Source of the DNA: Macrotrachela quadricornifera | Lineage: Eukaryota; Rotifera; Eurotatoria; Philodinida; Philodinidae | Length of the DNA: 64,000 bases | Direction of reading: 5' to 3' | NCBI GenBank assembly: GCA_022393335.1 | Contig: JAJEKB010021235.1 | Location: 297,519 to 361,518, forward strand | In this document: piece by piece, positions 8,917-23,976 of the stretch | Layout of the letters: each line of letters begins with the position of its first letter | Numbering within the stretch: the stretch's first letter is position 1 | Made by a program: the position numbers and the translations under genes | The notes under the pieces: model-generated | The model's input: only the letters and a program-made list of their open reading frames with translations | What the model was told of the DNA's origin: nothing | Database searches by the model: none

Positions 8917-11900
8917 ATGATCAACGAAAAGCTAATTCTATTTGGTGTAAGTAGAATAAATTATTTCTATACAATCGATATAAAAAATTTATGATTAAAT
9001 TTAGGTTAATTCTCTTATCACTGCACCACTTGAACCAGTTAAATCAATTGAAGAACTTCGAAATGCTGAACATTTTCTTAATATTATATATCAAATGTAA
9101 AAAAAAAAGAAAGATTTTATTTTAAATATATATTTAATTATTTAGTGAAGCACAAAAATTTACCGAATCACGTGTTACTATTCCACCATTTAATGATACT
9201 GTTCAAGAAAAATTTCAATTTATTCTTGAATATCTTTCAAGTAAATAGAATATTCATTATTTCTCTTTCAATATCTTTTCATAATAGAACAATCAACTTC
9301 ATCAATTACTGAATGGAATATAAATGAATTAATTCGTGGCAATGATATACTTCTTTCAAAAGTAATAAAGATATATTTATTTATAAAATTAGTTTCTTTT
9401 TTTTTTTATTTTTAGACAGCATTACTTGTTGTATTTGCTGCTCATGCTGATACATATTTTTATTCAAAATCACTTGATACAGATGAAAGTCAACATGAAC
9501 AATTAGCAGCTCTTTTTGATTTACATATGATTGAAGCAACACAAAATAATCCATATCAATTAAATATTGATGCTTGCTTGAAAGGTGGTTAAAACTTTTC
9601 GTTTTTTTTTTATTAGATAAATGTATTATCCATGAGTTGTTTTTTTAGATAATGCAGGTTCACAACAAAAACAAACAACACCAGTTATAAGAAAACGTCG
9701 AAATACACAAATTTGTAGTAGGTTTATGCATTTTTAATGTTAAGAATAAGAATCTAAGGAAAATTATTTCTATATAGATTTAAATGATTCATTGAATAAT
9801 CACAATCGTTCATCGATTCTTGATCGAAGTTTTACTCGTTCACCAGGAGTAAGTTATTCTTATATATACGTATATATATTAATATGTATTTTCTTCTCAG
9901 CAATCTCAAGCTGCAGCTACAGCAGCTACTCAACAAGCACGTGCTCTTCAAGAAGATTTATTTAAAGTTCAATACGAATTAGATGATCTTCAACATAAAT
10001 ATGGTGGTCTTGAAAAAAGTTATAATGAATTAAGTAAATATTTTCTATTATATAAATTCATCTTATTTCCATTTTCTTTTTTTCAATTTAAAAGAGGAAA
10101 AAAATCGTGATTTATCTGAAAAAAATCTTCGACAAGCTGATTATGATACAATCAAAGATGAACGTAATAAACTTCGAGAAGATGTTCATCGATATGAAAT
10201 TGAAAATAAACGGTAAAAAAATAAACAATATATTTTTTCTTTTTGTATAAATTTATTTCTATTTAATAGTCTTCAAGGTGTTAAAGAAAATGTTGGAGAT
10301 TTACAACAACGTCTTCAACAATATCAAAAAAAAAATGATGAAATGCATGAAAAAACTGCAACACTTGAAAGAAAAGTTTGTTATTTTATTTAAATAAATT
10401 CAAAATTCTTCTTCTTTTTTTTTAGCTTCGTGAATCAAAACAACAATGTGATGAATATAGTAAAAAAATAGTTAATCAAAATGCAGATATACTTCTTTTA
10501 TCATCAGCTAATGAACGTGTTAAAATGTTAGAAACTGAAAATCAACAAATGAAAATCATTAAAGAACAACGTGAAACTGAATTATTAAGACAAATTCGTC
10601 ATTTACAAGATGATAAAGAAGAATTACAAAAAAAATTAGATGGTAATCAAATTTTGTTTTTTTAAAATAAAATAAAATATTTCATAATAGAACCAATGAC
10701 AACAATTGAAACACCATTAATTGTTGCAGAAAAACGAGCATTAGAAGAAGAATTACATATACTTAAAATGTCTTTTTATGATCGACGTGAAGCTGATACA
10801 GAAATTGAATCTTATAAACAAACAATAAAACAACTTGAAGAAAAAATTGAACAACTTAGAAATGAATATCAAGAATTATATAAACAAAAACATGAATATG
10901 CTGAAGAACAAATTGCACGTATGAAATTTTATAAATTCTACTATTTATAATAGACGATAAATCAATCTAAGAAATTACTTCATCTAAAATTAAACTTCTA
11001 ATATAAAGAAGATATAATAGAACCAATTTTTACTTCTTTTTCAGTGTAGATTTGAAGCTGGAGATCAGAATGTATAGCTGAGATTGTTAAATGGACTCAG
11101 AAAGATGAATCTTTCTTCTCTACTTACCTTAACTAGTTTTTTTAACATATTTATTATCATTCCATTTGCTAATGTTTGTTTAGTTCGAAATGAACTTAAT
11201 GCTCAAGTTGAAACATATGAAAATAAATTAACTACATCAACAAAACTTCTTGAAGAATTAAAACGAGAAAATGCTAAAATAGTAAGATAATATTTTATTT
11301 AAATTATTTAAAAAATAATATTATTTTAGACTGATGAATGTAATCTTGTTCGAAGTGAAATAATATCACTTAAAAGTAAATTACATAATCAAAGTAGTGA
11401 ACTTAATTCTGAAATTGTTAAATCATTTGATTTACGACATCAACTTGGTTTACTTAATGAACAAGTTTCATTAAAATCAGCTGAAATTGTTAGTTTATTA
11501 ACAAAAATTGATTCATTAAAAGTTGAAATTGATCATATTAAACTTGATCGAGATAATTGTCAAACACGTTTAATTGATATACAAATGCAATATGATAAAT
11601 TAACAAATACATGTTCAATGTATGAAAGTAAATTAAATGAACAAGAAGAACGTGAAACTGAACTTAAATTACAAGTACAACAAGTACGTGAAATGCATGA
11701 AAATATTGTACAAGAAAAAGTACGTTCACAAACAGAATATACTGATGCACAAGTAAGAGTTACTAAAATTGAACAAGCATTAAAAGACAAAATAGAAGAA
11801 GTTGAAAATGTAAGTAATCTTTATCAATAATAATTATATAGAAAAAGAATTTTCATTCTTTTTTTTTCTTCTAGTTAAAAAAAGCTGCAAGATTATATAA

Positions 11901-13146
11901 TCAAGATATCAAAGAACTTGAAAAATATGGAGAAGATTTACGTGAACATTATGAAAAATCAAAAGTTACACATAAAAAGGTAATATGATTTGACTGATTA
12001 ATTCATATTCCCATCTAATTCAATAGCATTATCACAAAAATACTTCTTATTGAAATACGTAGGGATTAAAATATCTATCAAAGAAAGTTTTTTGAAATTA
12101 AAATTTTACTATTGATTATCAATGCCATTCAAATAGTATTTCACTACGAGTTATCTTATTGTTTTTTTTTGAAGACTGAACAAGAATTCAATGAATTAAA
12201 ATCTAATCATGGAAAAATCTTATCTGATTATGAAGAAATTCAAAAACAATGTTCACTTTTTAAAACACGTTGTCATCAATTAGAAAATGAACGTTTACCA
12301 TTAATTGCTCAACTTGAATTTGCTGATAGAAATTTACGACAAGTTAAAAAACAACAACAACAACAAACACCAATGACAACAAGTACAACTGTTCATCATC
12401 AATTACCAACATCATCAAATTCTGTTTTACAATCAATTGAAAATAATAATAATAATAATAAATCAGTTTCACGTCTTATTCGTTCACCAAGTCTTGATAT
12501 GCGTATTATGCGTCGTACAAGTATAAGATTTAATTATTCAAATCTTTATATATATATGTATATATTTAGATGATAAAATGGATGATACACGTTCATTAGA
12601 TCATGATGATTTAGCATTACTTTTACATAAAAATCAATCATTTAATAATATTCCTTTGTAAGAAAAAACAACAAAATTTCGAAATAATTCGTTTACATTT
12701 TATTTTAGAAATCTTCGTTCAACTGATCATTTAACAAAATATGGTAAATTTTTTATACATATATATAAATTTTATTTAATTTTTTGTGTGATCTGAATAG
12801 ATATGGAAAATGAAGATGAACCAATACATCTTGATTTAGGTTCAATTGATTATAATCGACGAATGACGGAATTACAACGTCGAAATTTAAGTCAACCAAA
12901 ACATTTACGTACAGCTTATGCACTTGAAACAATGGACCAAGATCCAGATAAATTTTCTGCTAGTTTTATTCGTAAAGGTGGAGCAATTAATGATGAACAT
13001 ACATTAAGACAAAGAATTATTAATGATAATCAAAAAGGATCAGAAGTACAAAACAAATAAAAAAAATTTTGTTTAATTTAATTAATTCTTTATTTTTCTA
13101 GACACCAAAAGCTTCTCGTTTCAAAAATTTATTTCATCGAAAATAG
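8917..13146 (+). CDS. NUMA1: NuMA / Mud / LIN-5-like spindle protein (947 aa, 20 exons)
   Basis: Exons: 8917-8946, 9005-9096, 9146-9240, 9288-9361, 9416-9584, 9649-9717, 9778-9848, 9901-10033, 10095-10212, 10270-10375, 10426-10642, 10691-10918, 11184-11281, 11330-11809, 11875-11979, 12175-12520, 12570-12657, 12709-12743, 12801-13045, 13102-13146. The N-terminus (FGVNSLITAPLEPVKSIEEL) resembles the NuMA Hook-like domain (SWVNSL...). Residues about 200-780 are a long heptad-rich coiled coil. The C-terminus has DEPIHLDLGSIDYNRRMTEL then QRRNLSQPKHLRTAYALE, aligning with human DEPEQLDDWNRIAELQQRNR and VCPPHLKTCYPLE: the LGN/Pins-binding and NuMA-like motif. In animals this protein links cortical LGN-Galpha to dynein and orients the spindle. 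It is half the length of human NuMA but similar to LIN-5. Introns after exons 12 (265 bp) and 15 (195 bp) are longer than the usual 50-60 bp. Orthology rests mainly on the two ends, since coiled coils align weakly. Confidence 0.8.
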
Positions 13147-13321
13147 AAACATCAAAATTATAATTTTTTTTTTCTTTGTTCTTCTGACAAGAATTATATG
13201 AAAATGATTGTTATATTCTTATATTAATACCAAAACAAAAAAATTTATTCTTTTCTTTCTAATAAATAAAATTAAATGTTTAACTTTAGAAAATAAAAAT
13301 AATATTATAAATCAAATAGAT

Positions 13322-13666
13322 TTATAAATGTTCTTTAATTCTTTGTAAAAAATCATCTAATAGTGTTTGATTAAAATAATATTTATATAGATTATTTTCA
13401 ATTAAATCAATATTGATATTAGATTTATTTGTTTTTCTAATAAGAATAGATTCAATTGATTTTAATGTAGAAGTCATTTCTTCAATTAATTCGTTTATAT
13501 TATTTGAATTAATATCATAATGATTTAATTTAGTATCAATTTGTTTATCATAAAATAATATATATGATATAAGAATAATTAATAAAATAAATAATGAAAT
13601 AGAAAACATTTTATTCATAGATTGACGATTTTTTATAGAATATTCTTCTTCATCGAAAATAATCAT
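13322..13666 (-). CDS. Small single-pass membrane protein, unknown (114 aa)
   Basis: Single-exon frame with ATG at 13666. The layout is an acidic/basic N-terminus (about 20 residues), one strong hydrophobic segment at about 22-39 (FSISLFILLIILISYILF), then a 75-residue polar, Asn/Ile-rich tail with predicted helix (IEEMTSTLKSIESIL) and a C-terminal DDFLQRIKEHL. This suggests a type II or tail-out membrane protein. It is convergent with the NuMA-like gene, 175 bp away. I do not recognise a family. It is kept because it has a clean start, an orderly membrane topology and codon use like its neighbours. Confidence 0.45.
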   Translation of the reverse strand: MIIFDEEEYSIKNRQSMNKMFSISLFILLIILISYILFYDKQIDTKLNHYDINSNNINELIEEMTSTLKSIESILIRKTNKSNINIDLIENNLYKYYFNQTLLDDFLQRIKEHL

Positions 13667-14971
13667 ATGTTCGATAATAAAATTAAATAGTGATTGTATA
13701 ATAAACTAATTAATATCATTCATATCTGAAAATAATAATATTATCTATATTATAAATTACATGCGTTTACCTCTTTCTTCATCGCATCACGTTTGAATAA
13801 AAAAAAACAAAATGTGAGCTATCAAGGATATGTGAATACTGATGCTTTTTTTTATCTTGTCCGTGATTAATTCAGTATTGCATATGGTATATAAATCACA
13901 CGATTACTATTTATTCGTTACGTTGTATCATTGAAATAATGTCTACAATCCTGATTTCTGACACTGTTATAGTAATGATTCATTAAAGAAACTGCTTGAG
14001 TTAATTACAAATTGACTTATTAGACACGGATGACAAATTAAAATTTATATGGCAATTAATAAATATACTAAATTATTTAAAATTAAAAGATGAATAATGG
14101 ATATACTATTATCATCTTGATATGACAGAAAATATTTAGCTGGATGAGTGAAATCAATGATCTTATAACAATTAGTGGATGAAGGATGACTCTCCCAGTA
14201 TTCTATGAATGTATTTCTCACTAGTTGTTGTTTTGATACAATCTCATGATTATATTCACACAATAAATAATTTTAAAAACAATATAGAAAAAAAATAATA
14301 GAATAATCAGAATATGTTATCAATGTTTAACTTTCTTGTATTAATAGTCTTGTTTCAAAGAATTTTTAACGATTGTCCAAGTTGGTGGAATTCACTAAAT
14401 TCATTTATTCAAATGGTATAAACTTCAGAGACATGCATTGTGTTGACCTTAGCATTAAGAATATGCGCATCGGGCAGTCGTACTTCTTCCAGCATCTAAG
14501 ATTTAATAAGCTGATTGTTTATATTCATTATGCATTAGTATTTGTTATTGTACACTATCTGCGGTAGTAGGTATTAATCTAGAAAAAACTCTCACAGTTT
14601 GACTAGATACTATAAAAATTGATATACCATAAAATATTTCGCAAAGAGCGTTGGAAATCATCGGTGCCAATTTATTTTGCTTTTAATATAAATGTTTCAT
14701 TTCCAAGGAGAATAAATTGAGTCTATTTCCAGGTAAATCTTGTCACCTTTTGATTTTAATATCATATGTGTCGATAACAATACATGATACGATGCAAGTT
14801 ATTAATAAGGAAGCTTGTAATATAACCTAGTGATCCGTCGATACTGTAATCCTTTTATTTTCTAATTGAAATTAAATATGATAGCGAAAACAATAACAAG
14901 TAGTTCCATATAAATACTCTTCGATTTTCAAGAGAAAAACACGTCGACATTCCCTATATTCAATTGAAACA
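13667..14971. other. Intergenic region, no supported gene
   Basis: AT-rich DNA with a few chance frames (e.g. 72 codons on the minus strand at 14045-14263, and a 64-codon plus frame at 14373-14567). Neither shows domains, repeats or splice continuation. The final part is the promoter and 5' UTR of the VanY-like gene. Confidence 0.5.
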
Positions 14972-15811
14972 ATGATTTCTTTATATACTGTCGTGGTGGT
15001 TATCGTTAGTTTAACTACATCATTTGCATCTAGTTGTACTGACGGAATTTTAAAAGGAACTTGTATGGATACTTCTGCATGCACAGGTAGAACTGTATCT
15101 GGAAAATGTGCTGGAGCAGCAAATATTCGATGTTGTTTACCAACTGGACCTTCCTGTTCGGATAATGGAAGAAGTGGTGTGTGTATTGATACTACTTCAT
15201 GTGGTGGTACTACAGTTTCTGGAAAATGTCCTGGCGCTGCTAATATTAAATGCTGTATTACTAGTGATGAAGCATCAGGCTCTAGTGAAGGACTCTGTGG
15301 TAGTTATGTAGATGCTACTGTTAGTTCAATTGCTGGTAATAGTAATGTTATGTATTCAGTTGTTAAAATCAAACCAGAACATTTGTCTCATCCAAGTTCA
15401 TATACATTATCACCAACAGATTCAGACAATACTATGACTACATCAACAGCTTGTGCTTTTGATAAAATGGCATCAGCTGCTAAACAAGCTGGTGTATCAA
15501 TTAAAATTAATTCTGGTTTTCGTACTATTGCTCGTCAAGATTATTTTTGGAATTGTTATCAAACAAAGGCATGTAATAATGGTAATTTAGCTGCTAGACC
15601 AGGTTCATCAAATCATGGCAAAGGTATTGCTCTTGATTTAAATACTGATTGTGGTAAACAAGCTGGTGAAAAACCAAACTGTGATGGAAGTCGAGTTTAT
15701 CAATGGTTATATAATCATGCTCATACATATGGATTTATTCGTACTGTTCAAACTGAACCATGGCATTGGGAATTTCGTGGTGTTGGTGCTGAACGTTCTA
15801 GCTTTTCTTAA
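14972..15811 (+). CDS. Secreted VanY-type D-alanyl-D-alanine carboxypeptidase with two Cys-rich modules (279 aa)
   Basis: Intronless gene, unlike most of its neighbours. Residues 1-20 are a signal peptide. Residues 22-55 and 62-95 are two near-identical six-Cys modules ending GKC.GAANI.CC, arisen by tandem duplication (120 bp offset in the DNA). Residues about 108-275 are a peptidase M15B (VanY) domain: the SxHxxGxAxD zinc motif is SNHGKGIALD (His215, Asp222) and the EPWHWEF block supplies catalytic Glu262 and ligand His265; SGFRT at 181-185 is the usual family motif. All zinc and catalytic residues are present. Bacterial relatives cleave the terminal D-Ala of peptidoglycan stem peptides. In a bacterivorous animal a secreted enzyme probably digests or defends against bacteria. 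The missing introns and bacterial-type domain point to horizontal transfer followed by acquisition of a eukaryotic secretion signal and binding modules. Cys modules of this kind are, from memory, found with such enzymes in other microbial eukaryotes; their ligand is unknown. Confidence 0.9.
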   Translation: MISLYTVVVVIVSLTTSFASSCTDGILKGTCMDTSACTGRTVSGKCAGAANIRCCLPTGPSCSDNGRSGVCIDTTSCGGTTVSGKCPGAANIKCCITSDEASGSSEGLCGSYVDATVSSIAGNSNVMYSVVKIKPEHLSHPSSYTLSPTDSDNTMTTSTACAFDKMASAAKQAGVSIKINSGFRTIARQDYFWNCYQTKACNNGNLAARPGSSNHGKGIALDLNTDCGKQAGEKPNCDGSRVYQWLYNHAHTYGFIRTVQTEPWHWEFRGVGAERSSFS

Positions 15812-16301
15812 AATATTATTTTAAGATAATACATTTTGTATTTAAAAAAATAAAATATAAAAAACCGAATACATTGATTTTATAGCATAAAGGCCGTTTG
15901 TTTTTGATTAACTATACAAGTGCGACATCTGTAAAAATTATCTTAGAAATTTTTCTTGTTATGATTTGAACAATTTTAGCCTTTAGTAGAATACAAATAG
16001 AAATCAATTTATCTTTTAAATAGTAACAGTGAAACTAATGAAACTTTTGAGAAGTTCTTCTGATTTCATTGAATATTTTGATGGAGAAATTAGAAGGAAT
16101 TATTGTTGTTCTATTTGTTTATTACTTATCTACCAGTTCCAATGAAATTAATCCTTATAATTATCGATCTTCAATTAGATTCTATACTCACTGAGAGTAT
16201 CTATCTATTTTAATTACTCTTGATTATGATAATAGATATATAGAATATATATTGTATCATAAATAGTAGAAGTTAATTTTATTTTCAGATCATTTGTCAA
16301 A
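15812..16301. promoter_or_regulatory. Upstream region of mitochondrial Hsp70
   Basis: 490 bp between the VanY-like stop and the HSPA9 start. TTTTCAG at about 16282-16288, 13 bp before the ATG, looks like the acceptor of a 5' UTR intron. No canonical heat-shock element array was found (GAA/TTC pairs are present but wrongly spaced). Confidence 0.4.
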
Positions 16302-20024
<3,723 letters not shown>

Positions 20025-20244
20025 ACGTTTTCAATAATTAATTTTTCTTTTTTTTCTCTAATCGTTTGATTGTTTTCTAGTTATACATTATAATAAAAAA
20101 TAAAAGATTGTCTAGTGAAATTTAAAAAAGAAATTAAATTTTATTTATTATCTAATGAATAGGATGACTTATTTTGAGTATCAAGTTTTATTAGATCAAA
20201 ATTTGTCATTTGTAAACAGAGAAGTTTTTCTATCAAGAGCATAA
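20025..20244. other. HSPA9 3' region
   Basis: Contains AATAAAAAATAAAAG around 20090-20105 as a likely polyadenylation signal. Confidence 0.5.
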
Positions 20245-20316
20245 GGGGGCATAGCTCAGTGGTAGAGCGATCGCTTCGCATGCGATAGGTCGTGAGTTCA
20301 ATCCCCACTGCCTCCA
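20245..20316 (+). tRNA. tRNA-Ala, anticodon CGC
   Basis: 72 nt cloverleaf. Acceptor stem GGGGGCA pairs with TGCCTCC (one G-T), discriminator A. D-arm AGCTCAGTGGTAGAGC. Anticodon stem ATCGC/GCGAT encloses loop TTCGCAT, giving anticodon CGC (Ala, codon GCG). T-arm loop TTCAATC. The internal A box (TAGCTCAGTGG) and B box (GAGTTCAATCC) are present and a T5 run follows at 20320-20324 as the Pol III terminator. The T stem has one A-C mismatch, so function is likely but not certain. No intron; CCA is not encoded. Confidence 0.92.
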
Positions 20317-20522
20317 TTCTTTTTATATACTTCTCAAAGAGTTGTACATGTAATGACTGTAAGCTATATTGTACTCAATTCATAGTATAAATATTATACA
20401 AGATAATGAAGTTTTACTGTTCTGTTTGTGCCACACTTTTTTATTCGTTATATAAAACTAAAAAAAAAACACGGAGCTGGTTTTTATTTATAAATATAAC
20501 GTAAAAAAGGAAAGATGAAAAT

Positions 20523-22072
20523 TTAAATGTGAATATGATTATATTCCCAATCACTAAGCATTTTCCATTGTCGTTCAAATAATATTGATACAGCATCTTC
20601 AACATGATTATATTGTCGACAATTTTTTTCTAACCATGTTTGTATATGTTTATTATCATCACCAGTTTCATTAAATATGTATTTTCGATATTCATTTCGT
20701 ATAATAACACAATTACGTCGAAGATAAAAATGTTTAAGATTCTTTTTTGTACCATAATAAGCTATGAGAAGACAAGTTGCTGTTGATATTCTTTCTTTAA
20801 TTGCTAATGTATGTAAATATTGAAAAGTTTTAACAAGACCTATATATGCTGTATCAGCACGTTCTAAAAATGAACGTGGTATATATACTCGACACATTGA
20901 TTTGCGATGAGCCTAGAATAAAAATCAACTCAATATTAACTCTAGTTCTTTTTACTTACATAAATTTCCAATGTTTTACTATATTGTTCCATACAAGTAT
21001 AAATCGATGCTTGTACTACTTTAATTGAACATGTATCATAAACAATAGCTCGTACTGGAGCTGGACTACCTGGCCAATATGGTTCACTTTTACATTTACC
21101 TTTTGTAAGCATTTGAATAAACCATTCTCTTTTATTTTGTTGTAAAATTATATCAATTTCTGTCCAGATTGCATCTGTGTATCTACATGGTATTGTTAAT
21201 TCATCTTGTATAATATTTAAATGATATAAATGTATAAGATGATTAGCAAATAAAAGAAGAACATCATCACTAAGTGAATGTGAACTAATTGATAATGTAT
21301 TTAAATTCGAAAATAATCCAACTATATATAATGGTATAATATGTGATGTATAATTAAGTATTTCAAGATATTCAAGTGTTTCACATGAATTTTCAAGAAG
21401 TTCATCAAGACATGCACCTATATCAGAATCCGATTCAAGTAAAAGATTATTTAAATAAAAACGTTTTAAACAACGAATTGATGATACAAAACGACGTAAT
21501 GTTTGTAAAATAACTCCACCTGTACCATAATAACGTTTATTACCACGTATAAATGCATTTGATTGTTGATATAATGCATTTATCATCGCACCTTGATTTG
21601 TTGTATCATTATCAATTGATACTAATACATAAAATGTAAATGAAAATTCTTCAAGATACGGAAATGGATAATTATTAAAATCATAATGATGAATAAAATT
21701 TGATAACATATTAAGAAAATCACACATATTATGATATTCAGCAATAGGTTTTATTATTAATCGTCTCATATGTATACTTTTTCGTGGTAAATATAATTGA
21801 ACACGATATGGATTAAGAATACGTTCATAACCACGAAATAAATTAAATTTTCTTCGTGTAAATATAGTACCATCAAATGTAAATGTATACCAAATAACAG
21901 GTGAATGAAATATTTCATACCTTAAATCAATAGAATTATTTTAAACAATTTTCATAATTAATATTAATATATACCATGATCGACAAACTTGAGAACAATA
22001 GTAACGATATCTGATTGGTAGAAGACTAAAGATATCTTCTAATAAAATAGATGGTAATTCGCCCCAACCCAT
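20523..22072 (-). CDS. F-box protein with leucine-rich C-terminal region (482 aa)
   Basis: Exons 22072-21975, 21920-20960 and 20912-20523; phases are continuous. The N-terminus (MGWGELPSILLEDIFSLLPI, then YYCSQVCRSWYEI) is a clear F-box, the Skp1-binding module of SCF ubiquitin ligases. The remainder has scattered LRR-like segments (FSNLNTLSISSHSL, HLYHLNIIQDEL, LRRFVSSIRCLKRFYLNNL) that probably form an irregular solenoid for substrate binding. The C-terminus (LRRNCVIIRNEYRKYIF...) is vaguely similar to the FBXO33/FBXO39 group, but I am not confident of orthology. The start is set by the F-box itself. ABITRAM lies 258 bp beyond the start on the same strand. Confidence 0.75.
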
Positions 22073-22330
22073 TATTTTGGCTTAACAACTAGAAGATTAG
22101 AGAATTAATCTCATTTATTGTTGAATATACAAGCAAAACAAAAAAAAATAAACACCATGGGGAAGATGCATAACAAAACACACACACACACGCATGCTTC
22201 CTTACTCTCGAAAGACAGAGAAGCAAAATGAAAAAACAAAACGAGAAGAAATGATCTAGAAAAACGAAAACAAAAGAAAAATTGTTCATATTTTCTTTAA
22301 CTCACACTTAAAGAAAATTTAAGGAATGAT

Positions 22331-22828
22331 TTATAAAGATTGTTTTGATAAATTATAATCTTGTTCGTTCATTAATGATTTTATATTATTTTCTCCATCT
22401 TTTAAAGATGGAATAAATATTGCTAAATAACCTTCACCTTGTGCTTTTTGTTGTAAAAGTTCAGGTGTTTTTATAATTTCATCATTTAATTCAACTAAAC
22501 GTCCTTTTATACTTGCACATATAGTAAAATTTTGATTATTTTCACATTTTATACGATAAAGTAATTTATTTGGTTGAACATAATCAGCACCACGTTTTGA
22601 TTTACCACTCATAGATTCATTAACACTAGCAAGTGATTCAATTGTTGTAATAGTTAAAGATTTTTCTAAAATTGGATGTCGTTCAGAAAGCATTAAAACA
22701 CAAACACGATTAGAATGAACAAGTACAAGTGTATCATTATTTAATTCATTGTGAACATTTTTACGATAATATTTTGTATAATATCTTTCAATAACACTCG
22801 GATATTTTAAACGTTTAGCTAAAGACAT
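22331..22828 (-). CDS. ABITRAM: ABITRAM (FAM206A/Simiate), actin-binding transcription modulator, 165 aa
   Basis: Single coding exon. The order of blocks follows human ABITRAM: SVIERYYTKYYRKNV, LVHSNRVCVLMLSERHPIL, SGKSKRGADYV, then ICASIKGRLVELNDEII and EGYLAIFIPSL (human SLVDRYFTRWYKPDV, QHSNRICVITLAESHPVL, SGKFKRGAQFL, SSCVRGRLMEVNENIL, EGYIAVVLP). The domain is a lipoyl/biotinyl-like barrel. In mammals the protein binds G-actin and acts in nuclear speckles and filopodia. The start is taken at 22828; the frame runs 14 codons further upstream but through a pyrimidine-rich TTTTTTTTAG acceptor, implying a 5' UTR intron. Typical length is 181 aa. Confidence 0.88.
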   Translation of the reverse strand: MSLAKRLKYPSVIERYYTKYYRKNVHNELNNDTLVLVHSNRVCVLMLSERHPILEKSLTITTIESLASVNESMSGKSKRGADYVQPNKLLYRIKCENNQNFTICASIKGRLVELNDEIIKTPELLQQKAQGEGYLAIFIPSLKDGENNIKSLMNEQDYNLSKQSL

Positions 22829-23976
22829 TTTTATTTTACCTAAAAAAAATATAATAAAAGCTAAAACCAAAAAAGAATTTGATCAAGATGATGTAAATAC
22901 ATCGATATGATCATTTTTCTTTCATTGGTAAATATTATTCACCAATAATAAACAAGCAAAGAATTACAATAAAATGTCATGTAGAACCACAAATGTTAAC
23001 ATTATTCGAAAATGATATTAATCTGTACTTTAAAAAAATTCTATTATATATAAATTAAGATTAGCACAAAAAGTATTTTCAATTATTATCTCTTTAGAAT
23101 TCACTTATTAGTCAAGTTATTTTTATAATAGATAGAACTAGAAAAAACTGAAATATGTTTTGAAATGAAATCAATTTTTGCTCTTTTTTTTTATGTCGTC
23201 TAAAAATTCAATAACGATACAGTATGATGACCTAACATTTTCAGGCTATATGCTACAGATAGAATATATCAATGTCTATATGAAAATGAAGGAAAATCTT
23301 AGTAAAAATTTTAAAGTGTAGATGATTCAATCTCATTTCTTCTATGATAAATGATTTTATAAGAAAAAATAATTATTGATTTTAACTCGTCTCAACGATA
23401 TTTACAAAAGCTTATTACCACTGGTATTTACTTATATGAACAGAAGTAAACAATTTCAATAGTACCGAGATTGGAACTATTCGAACTTTGATTTTTTAGA
23501 ATAAATAGTATAAATATGAAATGAATTTTTTTTTTTATTTAATAAATTGATTAATTATTTGAATTTGTTCGTTGTTAAACAGACATTGTATCACATAATA
23601 TTGATTGTTAGCCGTATAATAAACAGTGAAAAATGAACGAAAAAAAAGAAGAAGAATGTGACCTTTTTTTAAGAAGTCTATCTTTTTGATCGAAGTAGAT
23701 AAACATAAACAAACCGGTTGATTTCTTTGAATAAGGATTATTCGCTTCATCTTTTTTTTATTTTTTTTTAACTGTCGTTTGACATTCTTTCTGTAACATT
23801 GTTTCATCTAACAACAAAACACCTCAACAATGAAAATATGCTATTACTGAACGATCATAAACGACCCTGTAATTGTAAGCATCTATTGTCTCACGTTTAG
23901 TTAATATTTGAGAAATAAAATAACTTGATTGAAAGATGATCGAATTCATTTTATAAGTTTTACTGCTACATTAAAA
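22829..23976. other. Intergenic region between ABITRAM and the first CBM14 gene
   Basis: About 1.1 kb of AT-rich DNA. A 90-codon minus frame (23535-23807) is Lys/Phe-rich low-complexity with no domain. It presumably contains divergent promoters for ABITRAM and the CBM14 gene. Confidence 0.5.

Noticed and set aside
10919..11183. Coding to the stop at 10950 as the real end of the NuMA-like protein, and a separate gene starting at 11084
   Set aside because: The coiled coil continues in a compatible phase from 11184 and the conserved C-terminus is only reached by splicing across.
14045..14263. 72-codon minus frame (IIDFTHPAKYFLSYQ...)
   Set aside because: Composition somewhat protein-like, but no start/splice support and no family; too weak to annotate.
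16030..16110. Heat-shock element upstream of HSPA9
   Set aside because: AGAAGTTCTTCT has GAA and TTC words but with the wrong spacing for HSF trimers.
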